Origin: Fistulifera solaris
Lineage: Eukaryota; Bacillariophyta; Bacillariophyceae; Naviculales; Stauroneidaceae
Assembly: GCA_030295235.1 (NCBI GenBank)
Contig: AP026126.1
Location: 1,488,001-1,552,000 of the forward strand
Direction: 5' to 3'
DNA: 64,000 nt
A program made the translations under genes and the position numbers. A model generated the notes under the pieces. That model did no database searches, had not been told where the DNA came from, and saw nothing but the letters and a program-made list of their open reading frames with translations. This document shows, piece by piece, positions 12,254 to 21,871 of this stretch (position 1 is its first letter; each line of letters opens with the position of its first letter).

Positions 12254-13354
12254 TCATGCCTCCATTTGAGAAGTTATCAGTTTTGAAACTTGAGGGATTG
12301 CCTCCAGTACAGGTAACCGCCGAAAGAATTCTTTAGCTTCGTTCAAAACGTTTTCTCGATCAATTTTTTTATCCATGTTATCATTCTGTTGCTGAATTTT
12401 TGGATTGTCTTCATCTTCATCGTCACTAATCGCGAGAATATCCGAATGATGTCGCAACAAAGATGACGGGTGCTTGCGTTGTTTGCGAGTATGTATCCAC
12501 CGCACTACAATTCCCGACGGCCGATCGGACATGGCCTGAAAATCTAGTCGGACCCTCAATCGTGACGCAATATGAAAATTAAACTGTTGAGTATCGTCCT
12601 CGTGCTTGATGACAGTCATTTTGGGATCCCAATGTTGACGAATGGTGTGTATGATTTGCTGGTGCACCCAATCACGATAACATGCTCGATAGAGTTCTTG
12701 CGCAAACGCTCGCAGAGGCTCCATCCAGTCGACACGCCATTGATCCGGCTCGGTCAAAGGGCCCACCGACACCATACCTCCCATGTGTTTTTGCCAAATA
12801 CGAGCCAAGGGAATAGACCGCGGTAAAGTGTGCTGTACTAGTCGCAAGTAGAGTTCCTGTGCTGGATTCTGACGACTGCGACGACGCGAAGCTGTCGAAA
12901 CAGCGTCCAAGAAACAATGGTAACAAGCCACAAAGCGTCCTTGCCAGGAAATATCAAATCGTAATGCCAAGACTTCTTTTGAAACACACGGCAATAACGA
13001 TATTCCTGCTAATCGGTACGCCGCCGCCAAAGTCCGTTGCTGTCGAACTTCTTGTAGTCTTTGCGCGAGTGGAATGGATGGGTCGGCTTTGTCGCTGTCA
13101 ACGACCTCAGGATGCCACATACGCAGATAAGGACGATCCGTTTCGTACGATGATTCATCTTGTGCGACAAGTCGTCCCGATGTATGAGTTTGTTTCGTTT
13201 CAGCTATTTTTACTTGTAGCGCTATACGTCGTTGTTGCAACTCTCTCAATCGACTCGACTGTTGTTGTGCTTGTCGGCGGGCAAGTTTTTGCAGAAATCC
13301 TTGGTGAATTTCGACTAGTTCCTTTTTTTGTAATGCTGATTGCAGGTTGTTCAT
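12254..13354 (-). CDS. CENP-O/Mcm21-like kinetochore protein (tentative)
   Basis: 366 residues, single exon. The N-terminal 60 residues form a Gln-rich coiled coil (QKLARRQAQQQSSRLRELQQ), followed by a region resembling the RWD domain of CENP-O: AAYRLAGISLL, ALRFDISWQGRFVACYHCFL, and LVQHTLPRSIPLARIWQKHMGG. In the family the same order YRL.G, RFD...G.F...Y, and H-T-L-P-x-x-I-P-L is found. A serine/acid-rich stretch (LAISDDEDEDNPKI) precedes the C-terminus. CENP-O is a subunit of the inner-kinetochore COMA complex. The call rests on motif order recognised by eye; other RWD proteins remain possible. It converges with PEX1 (239-nt gap) and diverges from the AAA ATPase gene at 13725. Confidence 0.5.
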   Translation of the reverse strand: MNNLQSALQKKELVEIHQGFLQKLARRQAQQQSSRLRELQQRRIALQVKIAETKQTHTSGRLVAQDESSYETDRPYLRMWHPEVVDSDKADPSIPLAQRLQEVRQQRTLAAAYRLAGISLLPCVSKEVLALRFDISWQGRFVACYHCFLDAVSTASRRRSRQNPAQELYLRLVQHTLPRSIPLARIWQKHMGGMVSVGPLTEPDQWRVDWMEPLRAFAQELYRACYRDWVHQQIIHTIRQHWDPKMTVIKHEDDTQQFNFHIASRLRVRLDFQAMSDRPSGIVVRWIHTRKQRKHPSSLLRHHSDILAISDDEDEDNPKIQQQNDNMDKKIDRENVLNEAKEFFRRLPVLEAIPQVSKLITSQMEA

Positions 13355-13724
13355 TGTGTCTTTACATTCATTATTTGTTCATAGAAAAAAATGGCAATGA
13401 TTGGTGTCGTAAAAGTGATGTTATTGTTTACCGCCGTCGCGATATTCGCGATCTCATCTTTGTCGCCACGAAATTTTGTCTCCGCCTTCCTAGTCCCTCT
13501 AGCGGTATACTAGTGTTGTGTGAAAACGGGTACACAGTGGAAATAACCACGATTTACATTTAACAGAGGACAAAAACGTGACTAACCCAAGCCGTGTCAC
13601 GGGTCACACCAAACCAGCATCCAGCATCGCGTTTCACGACACAACAAAAATTTGATGACCCGCAAGGACTACATTCACGTTGTTGTCCTGCCTTTTGAAT
13701 TGCTGCACTCATGCTTCTTTTACA
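13355..13724. promoter_or_regulatory. Divergent promoter region between CENP-O-like and AAA ATPase genes
   Basis: 370 nt between two ATGs facing away from each other. No recognisable element was found; open frames on the plus strand here overlap the antisense side of the CENP-O-like gene and are not supported. Confidence 0.4.
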
Positions 13725-15188
13725 ATGGAAAGATGGAGATCTGTGTTAGGTGTCCGTCAAAAGAGTAACAACGGAACGGAAGAAAAACTAAATCAGCAAG
13801 ACCGCTATCAAAATGATTTGAAACAGGCACAAGCTTTGCAGTCCTCTCGGCGGAAGACACAGAATCATCATAATACGACTGATAACAGCGTACTACTCGG
13901 ATTACAGGGTCTCGAACAAGCAGAAAAGTTGCATGATACTGACATAGACGAGGCGCTTTCATTGTACGAGTTATCACTGGAGGTATTAATTCGTTTTCTT
14001 AAGAATCGAGACTCGACGACGACTTCACACGAACTCGAAACTCTCCAAGCTCGAGTTTTTCAGGCAATGTCTTCCGCAGAGGCCCTCAAAGCAAAGCAAC
14101 CACAGCGACATGCTCACTCTCCGTCTTCCAAGTCTCGCGAATCAAAACATCATCAGCTGACGCAGGCATTAACAAATGTCATCAATACGCCACAGAAACG
14201 CAAGAACAATTTGCCGGCTCCGAAGGCAACTATAAATGTCAGAGGTCTCCCGAAAACAGCGACACCCTCACCTCCAGGTAGTGATAGTAATTCAGCAATC
14301 CGGCAGACAGTTCTTGATGAGTTGTACGTGAATCCGGAAGACTTACAAAAGACAAAATGGCAAGATATTGCGGGTCTGGACAGTGTCAAGCAGTCTCTGC
14401 AGGAAGCCGCGATCTTGCCTCTCATGAGACCCGATTTATTCACTGGTCTACGGAAACCGCAAAATATTCTGCTATGGGGACCCCCGGGAACTGGCAAGAC
14501 GATGCTGGTGCGAGCCGTAGCACGGGAAAGTAAATCCAACCTGTTCGTCTGTAGTGCCAGTTCATTGACGAGCAAGTGGATGGGGGAAGCTGAAAAGCTT
14601 GCACGGGCTTTATTCTCGGTAGCTGCTGAAATTTCCCCTTCCATCGTGTTTATTGATGAGATGGACTCGCTTCTCTCCATTCGGAAAAGCGACGGGGAAC
14701 ATGAAGCCAGTCGGCGACTTAAAACAGAGTTTATGGTGCAAATGGACGGTGTGAACGGTGATGACGAGCAAAGAGTTCTCGTTTTAGCATGCACCAATTG
14801 CCCGTGGGATATAGATTCCGCTGTACTACGTCGATTTCCGAGGAGACTGCTCGTGCCTCTACCGGATAAAGAGGCACGTCTGGGTTTGATCAAGAATCTC
14901 TTGAGGAAGGCTGGCAAGCATTCGCTGTCTTCTCGAGACTTGCAGAGAGTGGTCAAGTGCACGCAAGGTTTCTCGTGCTCAGATATCACAGCCATAGCTT
15001 CGGAAGCCGCCTTTGGTCCACTGCGGTCTTTAGGAGACATGGATGCTATACGAAAGGCAAATGTAAAAGATGTGCGACCTATCAGCATCAAGGATTTTGA
15101 TTCTGCTCTCGAGCAAGCCACGAAAAGTGTAAGTACTTCACAACTGAAAAGATATGCTGAATGGAAAGAAGAACAAGCGGCTGCATAG
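13725..15188 (+). CDS. Spastin/fidgetin-type AAA ATPase with MIT-like N-terminus
   Basis: 487 residues, single exon, starting at the ATG at 13725. Residues about 55-110 (GLQGLEQAEKLHDTDIDEAL and following) look like an MIT three-helix domain. The AAA module has Walker A WGPPGTGKT, the pore and meiotic-clade motif SASSLTSKWMGEAEKLARAL, Walker B IVFIDEMDSLL, and the ACTNCPWDIDSAVLRRFPRR sensor/arginine-finger segment. The last residues are helical (AEWKEEQAAA). This architecture is that of the VPS4/katanin/spastin/fidgetin clade; SASSLTSKW favours spastin or fidgetin over VPS4. Such enzymes sever microtubules or remodel ESCRT-III. The substrate cannot be decided from sequence alone. Confidence 0.8.
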   Translation: MERWRSVLGVRQKSNNGTEEKLNQQDRYQNDLKQAQALQSSRRKTQNHHNTTDNSVLLGLQGLEQAEKLHDTDIDEALSLYELSLEVLIRFLKNRDSTTTSHELETLQARVFQAMSSAEALKAKQPQRHAHSPSSKSRESKHHQLTQALTNVINTPQKRKNNLPAPKATINVRGLPKTATPSPPGSDSNSAIRQTVLDELYVNPEDLQKTKWQDIAGLDSVKQSLQEAAILPLMRPDLFTGLRKPQNILLWGPPGTGKTMLVRAVARESKSNLFVCSASSLTSKWMGEAEKLARALFSVAAEISPSIVFIDEMDSLLSIRKSDGEHEASRRLKTEFMVQMDGVNGDDEQRVLVLACTNCPWDIDSAVLRRFPRRLLVPLPDKEARLGLIKNLLRKAGKHSLSSRDLQRVVKCTQGFSCSDITAIASEAAFGPLRSLGDMDAIRKANVKDVRPISIKDFDSALEQATKSVSTSQLKRYAEWKEEQAAA

Positions 15189-15300
15189 TATATGTTTAGC
15201 ATAGTATATACTGAATGCTTTCTATCATTTACGTGGCATTGGTTCATTACAGCAAAATTAGTGGTGGCGCAGTTAGTTGAAACGAACGGTCAATCAATGC

Positions 15301-16228
15301 TCATTCCTTGCCCGGACAACAAAACGAAAAGATATTCTTCTTTGCTTGGGGTGGTGGTATTTCAAATACTTCCGGTGTAGCCAAAATGCGTTCCTTGGTG
15401 TACTTGGTTCGACGGGGCGAAACATCCGCAGGTTTCTTGACCATTAGACAAGCTGCATCCTCACTTCGTAACGCCATTCGAATTGCTTCGGAGGGTTTTC
15501 CTCCGCTATGTTGCTGCAACATATCAGCTGCTACCAAAGGGTCCTTTTGAAAGGTGAATCCGGAGTGCTCTTCCGACAAGTCAAGCTAAAGAGAGGTGAG
15601 CTGATCATTTGTTTTTACTGCGTTTCGCCAAGAATGTCTCTCACCTTTAAATGCTCCGCATCTATAACGTCAATCGGCATAATCTTCCCATTAAAGTCCG
15701 TATCTTGAACAGTGGCAACGAAGAATAAGCGATTCTTATGCATGTTTCTGTGATCTGCTAGTCTCAACGGATTGACACGATGCAATTGAGACCGTAGATC
15801 CAGACCAGTTTCTTCGAACAACTCACGAACAGCGCCTTTCTTGGCCGCGATCAACAATTGCTCGGTAGAATCCTTAGCTTCGCTGGCTGACAAGTGATGA
15901 AATAGATAAGTGCTTCGTTATTTTCCGAACGAACACGTGATATTGAAAGAACCAATCAATTTACTTACCAGCTTCTTTGAATTCAAAATCATCAACGTGT
16001 CCGCCAGGTAGCTGCCAGTGTGGTCCTTTGTTCTTTTTCTCGTACAATGGAGGAGCAGCATTCCGTGTTTCTCATGAACAGCTACAAAAAGGCTCGGTAA
16101 TCCGTCCCGGGGATAACAACAGGTGACTCGGTAGAGGCGGGCGAAGGAGCCACGTCGGCTTTATTTGCTGATTGCCAGCGCGAAGCTAAGCGAAACGGAG
16201 ATAGCAGCACAGAGGTTGAATCGAACAT
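15301..16228 (-). CDS. Nudix hydrolase
   Basis: Three exons: 15969-16228, then 15645-15835, then 15301-15585. With the acceptor at 15836 the join gives the exact Nudix box G-x5-E-x7-RE-U-x-EE-x-G-U (GGHVDDFEFKEAGAVRELFE followed by ETGL). A nearer acceptor at 15887 is also in frame and would insert 17 residues into the box. Exon 1 starts with a possible presequence (MFDSTSVLLSPFRLASRW), then in shifted frames RVTCCYPRDGLPSLFVAVHE and YEKKNKGPHWQLPGGH. It needs one base near 16160-16162 and one near 16042-16047 to read through; the corrected CDS is 738 nt, 245 residues. Nudix enzymes cleave nucleoside diphosphate derivatives; the substrate is not predictable. Confidence 0.75.
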
Positions 16229-16527
16229 GTTGCTAAATTGAATGTGACACGAAGAAGAAGCTAGCCCTTTTAATGCGAATGAATGAACGTGTTCTGCACA
16301 AAATAAAATTTCGAATTTTCACGAGAAATCCATGCTGTCGTCATGGCTTCAATGTGATTACCTTTAACCTTAACCGAACTAAATGCTTCAGCTGAGGATG
16401 CCTTCGGCCTAGCCAGGTGTTTCTAGCTAGGAACTTGTGATAAAGTTTCGAATAATATGAAAACAAGGCTAAGCACCCAGTGTCTAGATAGTGATCATCC
16501 GCAACAGTTCGAATTAGAACACGCCAT

Positions 16528-17742
16528 CTAAAGAAATTCTTGAACCGCGTGAAGACTCCACTGATACAATGAATCTTCCAGAGTTTCGTCATACGATTCT
16601 ACAGAAGATCTTTGAGATGCTACGCGTGCTGTGACACGCTGAAATGCTCCAACTATGAACAGGAACATCCACACTATGGCATCACGTACTCCAGTAAAAT
16701 AAAACATCGGATGGTGAAAATAATCGGACAGAAACGCTAGTCCGAAAACCGATGCACTGGTTAGATAGTCGCCTTTGTCGCCATCCATGAACATCGCCAT
16801 TAAAGGAGTCGCGATCCCCCATCCCTCCACGGGGAAACCAAGATCCATGGCCTTTTTAAACGTTCGACCACCAATATTGGTGCCAACGATTCCCGGACAG
16901 ACACTGACAATCCGAGCTTTCGATGATTTACTCCATAACGGATGACGGCGACGCAAAGCTCGCGCGTGTAAAATTTGGGCCAACTTGGAGTTGGAATAGG
17001 ATCTCGACGAACGCAACAACCCTCCTAAACCAGAATTACCACCCTTCTTGGCTGCTACAGGTATATTATCTGTACCTTGAGCTAACAAGTCCGAACCATC
17101 GACCGAGTAATGAAAGGAAGAGGCAACTTGCACGATGGTGGGACGTTGCGTAGCGTTGTTATGCATAGCCGCGGAAAGTTTTTCTGTCAAGAGAAAGTGG
17201 GACAGGTAGTTCACTGTGAAAACCATATCATGTCCTTGTGCTGATACTCGATTGCCCTTCCAGTTATTGAGACCGTCGTGCATCCCTGCATTATTGATGA
17301 GTATGTCGATGTGATCGTATTGTGACAGAATCTCATCCGCGGCCTTGGCAACCGAAGCCAAATCGGTAAAATCAGCCACAAAAGGCTGCACGGTACTAAC
17401 TTCCTCTTTTAATTGATTGAGCTTAGTCGAACTTCTACCAATACCTACGACGGTAGCGCCCAACTTGGATAAGGCTTTGGTCATTGACAACCCAATGCCA
17501 CTGGTGCAGCCTGTCACAACAACAATTTTGCCCCGCAGAGGCTCGTCGTTCGTTGTATCCTTCAGATCGTAGTATTTCTGGGCTAATGGAATGACAGTTC
17601 CTTTCCAGTCAATCTCACGATGAGGAACAGCAGCCAGGGCCGCTAGAACCACAACGAGCGTAACAAGGATGGGGAGTTGCCACATGCTGGTATTTTTTGT
17701 CGTTTGGTTTCGTCGTTGTGTCATTTTTATATTAAAAACCAT
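16528..17742 (-). CDS. Membrane-anchored short-chain dehydrogenase/reductase
   Basis: 404 residues, single exon. An N-terminal membrane helix (LPILVTLVVVLAALAAV) precedes an SDR Rossmann domain: nucleotide motif TGCTSGIG at about residue 77, NNAG at about 150, catalytic Ser in IVQVASSFHYS, and catalytic YSNSK. A second hydrophobic region near the C-terminus (IVWMFLFIVGAF) suggests a further membrane contact. The arrangement resembles retinol dehydrogenase/WWOX-like SDRs, and TG...GIG with a following GR (IGRSSTK) fits NADP(H). The substrate is unknown. Its promoter faces the palindrome array and the CSN1 gene, which points the other way. Confidence 0.82.
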   Translation of the reverse strand: MVFNIKMTQRRNQTTKNTSMWQLPILVTLVVVLAALAAVPHREIDWKGTVIPLAQKYYDLKDTTNDEPLRGKIVVVTGCTSGIGLSMTKALSKLGATVVGIGRSSTKLNQLKEEVSTVQPFVADFTDLASVAKAADEILSQYDHIDILINNAGMHDGLNNWKGNRVSAQGHDMVFTVNYLSHFLLTEKLSAAMHNNATQRPTIVQVASSFHYSVDGSDLLAQGTDNIPVAAKKGGNSGLGGLLRSSRSYSNSKLAQILHARALRRRHPLWSKSSKARIVSVCPGIVGTNIGGRTFKKAMDLGFPVEGWGIATPLMAMFMDGDKGDYLTSASVFGLAFLSDYFHHPMFYFTGVRDAIVWMFLFIVGAFQRVTARVASQRSSVESYDETLEDSLYQWSLHAVQEFL

Positions 17743-17912
17743 TGACAGTGATGAAACAAGAATCTGGAATAGACTACGTTAAGATGAGAATCGAAGATAT
17801 GTAGTAAAAGGCAATTTAATTCATTCGTCGCGTTTCTTCGTTTTCATTTTTTTTCTCTCCAAGCGATGATTTTTTCCCCTCGAGTCGTCGACAAGCAAGG
17901 CGATATGATTTC

Positions 17913-18440
17913 ACACAGAAATTTTGTGGACTCCGGTGTTTGTATTCATACAGAAATTCTGTAGCAAAAGTCTTTCCAGAAATTCTGGAATAGGTAGTTG
18001 CCTTGATACAGAAATTATGTAGCACTTCCGAAAGTATCATTTTTTCATACAGAATTAAAAACTAATATTTATTCCTAATTTCCTAACGTAAGAATGTAAT
18101 CTTGACATTCGACTGAATTCTCCATTATTGTTCGTTAGATGTTTGCGTTTATACAGAACTTCTGTGTGTTTGGTCCAGAAATTCTGGACCATCGTTGATT
18201 ACAATCATACAGAAATTGTGTGTTTGGTCCAGAAATTCTGGACCATCGTTGATTGCAATCATACAGAAATTGTGTTTGTTTGGTCCAGAAATTCTGGACC
18301 ATCACTGCTTGCGATCATACAGAAATTCTGTGGACGTCGTTCCAGAAATTCTGGAACATTGGTGTTTGCGATTATACAGATATTCTGTAGTCGTTCCAGA
18401 AATTCTGGAATATCGGTGGTTTTGAGTTACAGAAATTTCG
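17913..18440. repeat. Array of paired palindromes (ACAGAAATTCTGT / CCAGAAATTCTGG)
   Basis: A tandem array of five units of 54-57 nt starts at 18151, 18207, 18261, 18317 and 18374, with partial units at 18428 and on the left at 17913-18055. Each unit has one palindrome of the type ATACAGAAATTCTGT and, about 20 nt on, one of the type CCAGAAATTCTGG; both have a single central base. In the first three units the second palindrome is GGTCCAGAAATTCTGGACC; in the fourth it is GTTCCAGAAATTCTGGAAC, so both arms changed together. The array lies between divergent SDR and CSN1 genes. A frame through it is an artefact of the period. Confidence 0.9.
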
Positions 18441-18812
18441 AGGCTCCGTTTGAGCTGCTAGCCTACCTCATTAACTTCAATATTGTAGCCGACAATAGAA
18501 AGGGGTCTTTGGTCTTTCAATGCACGCTTCGATCGTATTCATCAACATTTTCTGTTAAAATGTTATCGTCCCTTGGTAATGTGGAACCGAGTGTTGTCCG
18601 TTTTTCGGCACTGTCATGAAACCTCCGTTCGTGTCTAGCTTGTTCGACAGTATTTCAGTACATTTTTAAAAGAGTAGCAGCAGTAGCCGTCCACGCTTTG
18701 ATTCGTTACGGCGAAAGTCAATAAGAGACGACTCTCGTTGTCTTTCATATTTACTATCGACCAAAGTGTTGTCTGTATTTTGCCACGACTGCGTTCTCTA
18801 GAGTCATGAGTC

Positions 18813-20277
18813 ATGGCCGCTCCCGCCTCCCGCAGCGCCGCAGCATTTATTGACAACAAACAGTATTCAATTGCAAATTACTTAACTATCGTAAACATCA
18901 TGTTTGACCTCGAAGCATCCATCATATCGCGTTACCAAGGCGAAGCTCGCTTGCAGCGACTCCTCTGGGTCGCCACCGAAGCGTCTCCAGATGTACGTCA
19001 AGCCGCCTTGCCTCTCGCGAAGGAATACGCACAGCACCTAGGAAATATCCGTCGCTTTCAAGAGACGTGTCATTTACTTCAACAGAACGATGATGCATGG
19101 GTAAATCACCGAATGCTACAAAATCGACAAGACCGTGAGATCTTGATGCAGCGCTTGAGTGTCGCGCAGGCTCACTTGAACAAAGAAGCAATTCGCGTCG
19201 CGTACTTGGCTCTGGCGGAACACGATACGCAGACGGGAGAATTGCGCGAAGCGCTACATTCGGCCGTGCGGGCTAAAGATTACTGTACCAATCGATCCCA
19301 CACGGCCGTCGTGTCGCTGTATGTTTTACAAATTGCTCTCTATCAGCAGAACTACAAGACCGTGCAAGATTACTCCAACAAGTTACAGCACATTCTCAAT
19401 CAAGTAGAGACTGCGGTCAAGTACAAGGTCTTGATCGCCACAGGACTCGAACGTCTGGCGGCGCATGAATATACTTCGGCGGCCAACAAATTTGTGGAAG
19501 CGCTGTATTGTGCGATGGAGCACAGTAGTGTCGAAGGTAACGAGCATCTTTCGTGGAATGATGTACTCGCCCCCGAAGACGTGGCTTTATTCGCTGCTTT
19601 CTTGTCACTGGCGGCGAATGCATCCCGCGACTCGCTCATCCAACTAGCGGAACATCCGGAAGCTTTGGATCTCATACCGATTGCCCGCGAGATCTTGTTG
19701 CAATTTGCTCAACGCACCAACTACAAAGCCACCTGGCAGTTACTCGAGCAGCATTTGTTCCCCGCATTGAAACTCGATTTGTACTTGGGCCTTCATTTTG
19801 AAACCTTGAAGCAACATATACGCGAAAAGTGTCTGCTCCAGTATTGGAAATCGTATGAACGAGTCGAGCTCTCGGCGTTGGCAGAGCACATGGGACCTGG
19901 ACTGGTTCCTCCCGAGCAGTGCACGGATTTGTGCGTGTCTTTGATCCAAAGGCGACTTTTCCCAACGGATACTCGCATCAATTTGCAAGATGGCGTCTTG
20001 GTTCGAGTCCCGGTGGAATCGGTCATGGAAAAGACACAGAGACGACTGAACAGTGCCACCGAACGCACACTTAATGATACCTACGCCATGATGATCCGGT
20101 TGGCTTGCGTGGATCATAACTTGGTAATTGCGCATTCTCATGGACGTAAACAGCGAGGGAGGCGGATGGGCTGGGCTCGCACCTGCAGCTGGCTCTGTTG
20201 TATTCGACGAGGAGAAAAGCGACGAAGAAGTCGAAGAACCGATGGAGGATGCTATCAATCCAGAAGACTTGTACTAA
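18813..20277 (+). CDS. CSN1: COP9 signalosome subunit 1
   Basis: 487 residues after one correction. The RPN7 part carries ELREALHSAVRAKDYCTNRS (KDYC is characteristic of CSN1), with the helical repeats that follow, and then a C-terminal PCI domain (RVELSALAEHMGPGL.. and LQDGVLVRV). It is a scaffold subunit of the COP9 signalosome, which removes NEDD8 from cullins; elongin C in this window belongs to the same ubiquitin system. The frame shifts by one base near 20121-20129; after it the tail reads VVFDEEKSDEEVEEPMEDAI and ends NPEDLY at 20275, an acidic tail much more likely than the basic product of the uncorrected frame. A TGAGTCA bZIP-type site directly precedes the ATG. Confidence 0.82.
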
Positions 20278-21032
20278 TTTCGTGACAGATAATGCAGACT
20301 ATTGATTGTGGTTGGTAATGGGTATTTAATGCTAGGCTTATACAGTAGTTTCGCAAGAACTTTCAGTGACGACGAACGACGACACTCCTGCAGTCCCAGC
20401 ATTGCCGACCACATCACGCGATGAATCAAGCGTCTTTGCTACGGCTCTGTAGATAAATGTTAGGTTTTTAGTTTGTTACTTTGCTGATGTTGATGTTGCT
20501 GGATCATGAAGATGTACCAGGCAGGTGAAATTTCATTCTACGGAGAACTCAATATTAACTATAGGATAAAGTCTAGAGAGTGGTCTGACTGAACTGAGTC
20601 GCAGTCCTGGAACAAGTCGGCCACATCGTCAATTATTGATGAATCTCCTCCAATTTGGTTTTGAAGCTGAAGTTTGATATAAAGAGATTACAAAATGGAT
20701 TTGTTAGTTACTTTGCTGGTGCTGCTTTTGTTTGATTAAAGAGGTGTCCAAAAATTCAAACTTAATCGAGACACGAGACAGGCAGGTTTACGTCGTGAAC
20801 GTCTGGCATTCGACAGTATCGGAATATGTGACGTGTTTTTGCCGTTTTCGATTGTCGACCGAACGAAGAAGACAATGAATGCGAATGGAATAAGGGGCAA
20901 CGATAGTGCAAAAGAGGCGTAGAACAACAGTATTGGTGATAATTTATGAGAACTTGACTGCTTGCTCTGTGATATTCGGCAACCGCAACTCATCGCTTCA
21001 ATCTGAGGAAAGAATTTCTGTAGCATTATCCC
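20278..21032. other. Intergenic region
   Basis: 755 nt between two same-strand genes, holding the 3' end of CSN1 and the promoter of the plastid protein gene. No repeat, RNA gene or supported ORF was seen. Confidence 0.5.
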
Positions 21033-21824
21033 ATGATGGTTGTACACAGGTGTTTTTACTGGTCTGCTTTGTTGAGCTTATGTTTGACCTCGTCGCACGG
21101 CTTTACATTAATAGCCCGACCACAAAGTTCCTGTGGTGCCTTGCGAGCTAGCCGTATAAGCGAGGAAAGGCGAAAAGAGCTAATGTCAAGGGATGCACTT
21201 TTCTTTGAAATCGATCAATCGAAGTCAAAAATCGAATTCGGTGCTAGCATCGATTTAGTGACGAACCTCGAAGAGAGAGGTGACAGGGAAGCCATCGAAG
21301 AATGGCTTAGAGACGGACGTACACTGGCGTTGTCGATTTGGGACGATATTGAGGAGCTTTCCGAAAGCATGTACAAACTACGGATCATGAAACTTCAGTT
21401 CGTTACACTCCAACTACAACCAACTGTGGATGTTCAGATGAAAACTGTTACCGCCCGGTCCGTGAAAAATCCCCAGCGCGAATTTCCTTTGTTTCGACTG
21501 CAATCCATTGATTTTGATCCCCACTTGGAAGTCTTACCTGGAATGAAGATAGCGGCAGAGACTCTGGGGATCGTCATTCATGTGGTGGGAGACTTACGAC
21601 CTACGATGGACGGGAGAGGTGTGACGGGCAAAGTATCCTTTGCTACCAAAGGTAACCTACCGCCTGCCCTGGCGATTTTGCCGCAAAGAGTATTGAAAAC
21701 TGCCGCAAACTCCATCAACAAAACCATCATTTCCTTTGCGTCTAAAAGCTTTGAAAATGGCGCACGGGCAAGGTATGAGCAGTTTCGAGCAAACAGGAAA
21801 GAAACTAGCGACACAGTAGCATAG
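21033..21824 (+). CDS. Plastid-targeted DUF1997-like protein
   Basis: 263 residues. A signal peptide (FYWSALLSLCLTSSHG) is followed by F at the cleavage site (SSHG/FTLIARP), the diatom bipartite plastid signal. The mature part is an SRPBCC-like beta protein with the order LRIMKLQFVTLQLQPTVDVQ, LQSIDFDPHLEVLPGM and a closing amphipathic helix, which resembles the DUF1997 family found in plastids and cyanobacteria. The family's function is unknown; SRPBCC folds bind hydrophobic ligands. Its stop is 47 nt from the stop of the MBL gene on the other strand. Confidence 0.6.
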   Translation: MMVVHRCFYWSALLSLCLTSSHGFTLIARPQSSCGALRASRISEERRKELMSRDALFFEIDQSKSKIEFGASIDLVTNLEERGDREAIEEWLRDGRTLALSIWDDIEELSESMYKLRIMKLQFVTLQLQPTVDVQMKTVTARSVKNPQREFPLFRLQSIDFDPHLEVLPGMKIAAETLGIVIHVVGDLRPTMDGRGVTGKVSFATKGNLPPALAILPQRVLKTAANSINKTIISFASKSFENGARARYEQFRANRKETSDTVA

Positions 21825-21871
21825 ACGACTGTATAGATTACTGTTGTTTCGAACTGCGCTGGGATTTTTCG

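Noticed and set aside
12859-13563. Plus-strand frame with hydrophobic stretches over the CENP-O-like gene
   Set aside because: Mostly antisense to the supported minus-strand gene; no ATG context or family match.
14153-15247. 364-codon frame antisense to the AAA ATPase
   Set aside because: Shadow of a conserved gene; composition and lack of domains show it is not coding.
17974-18413. Heat-shock elements in the array (GAA and TTC blocks)
   Set aside because: GAA-A-TTC has one base between blocks where nGAAnnTTCn needs two; TTCTGGAA occurs only in some units, so HSF binding is not well supported.
17913-18440. CRISPR array
   Set aside because: The units have no unique spacers; the whole 55 nt repeats, and the context is a eukaryotic nuclear genome.
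18128-18619. Open frame of 163 codons with repeated SRNSG/IIQK-like segments across the palindrome array
   Set aside because: It only reflects the repeat period; the protein has no other feature and the starts differ between frames.
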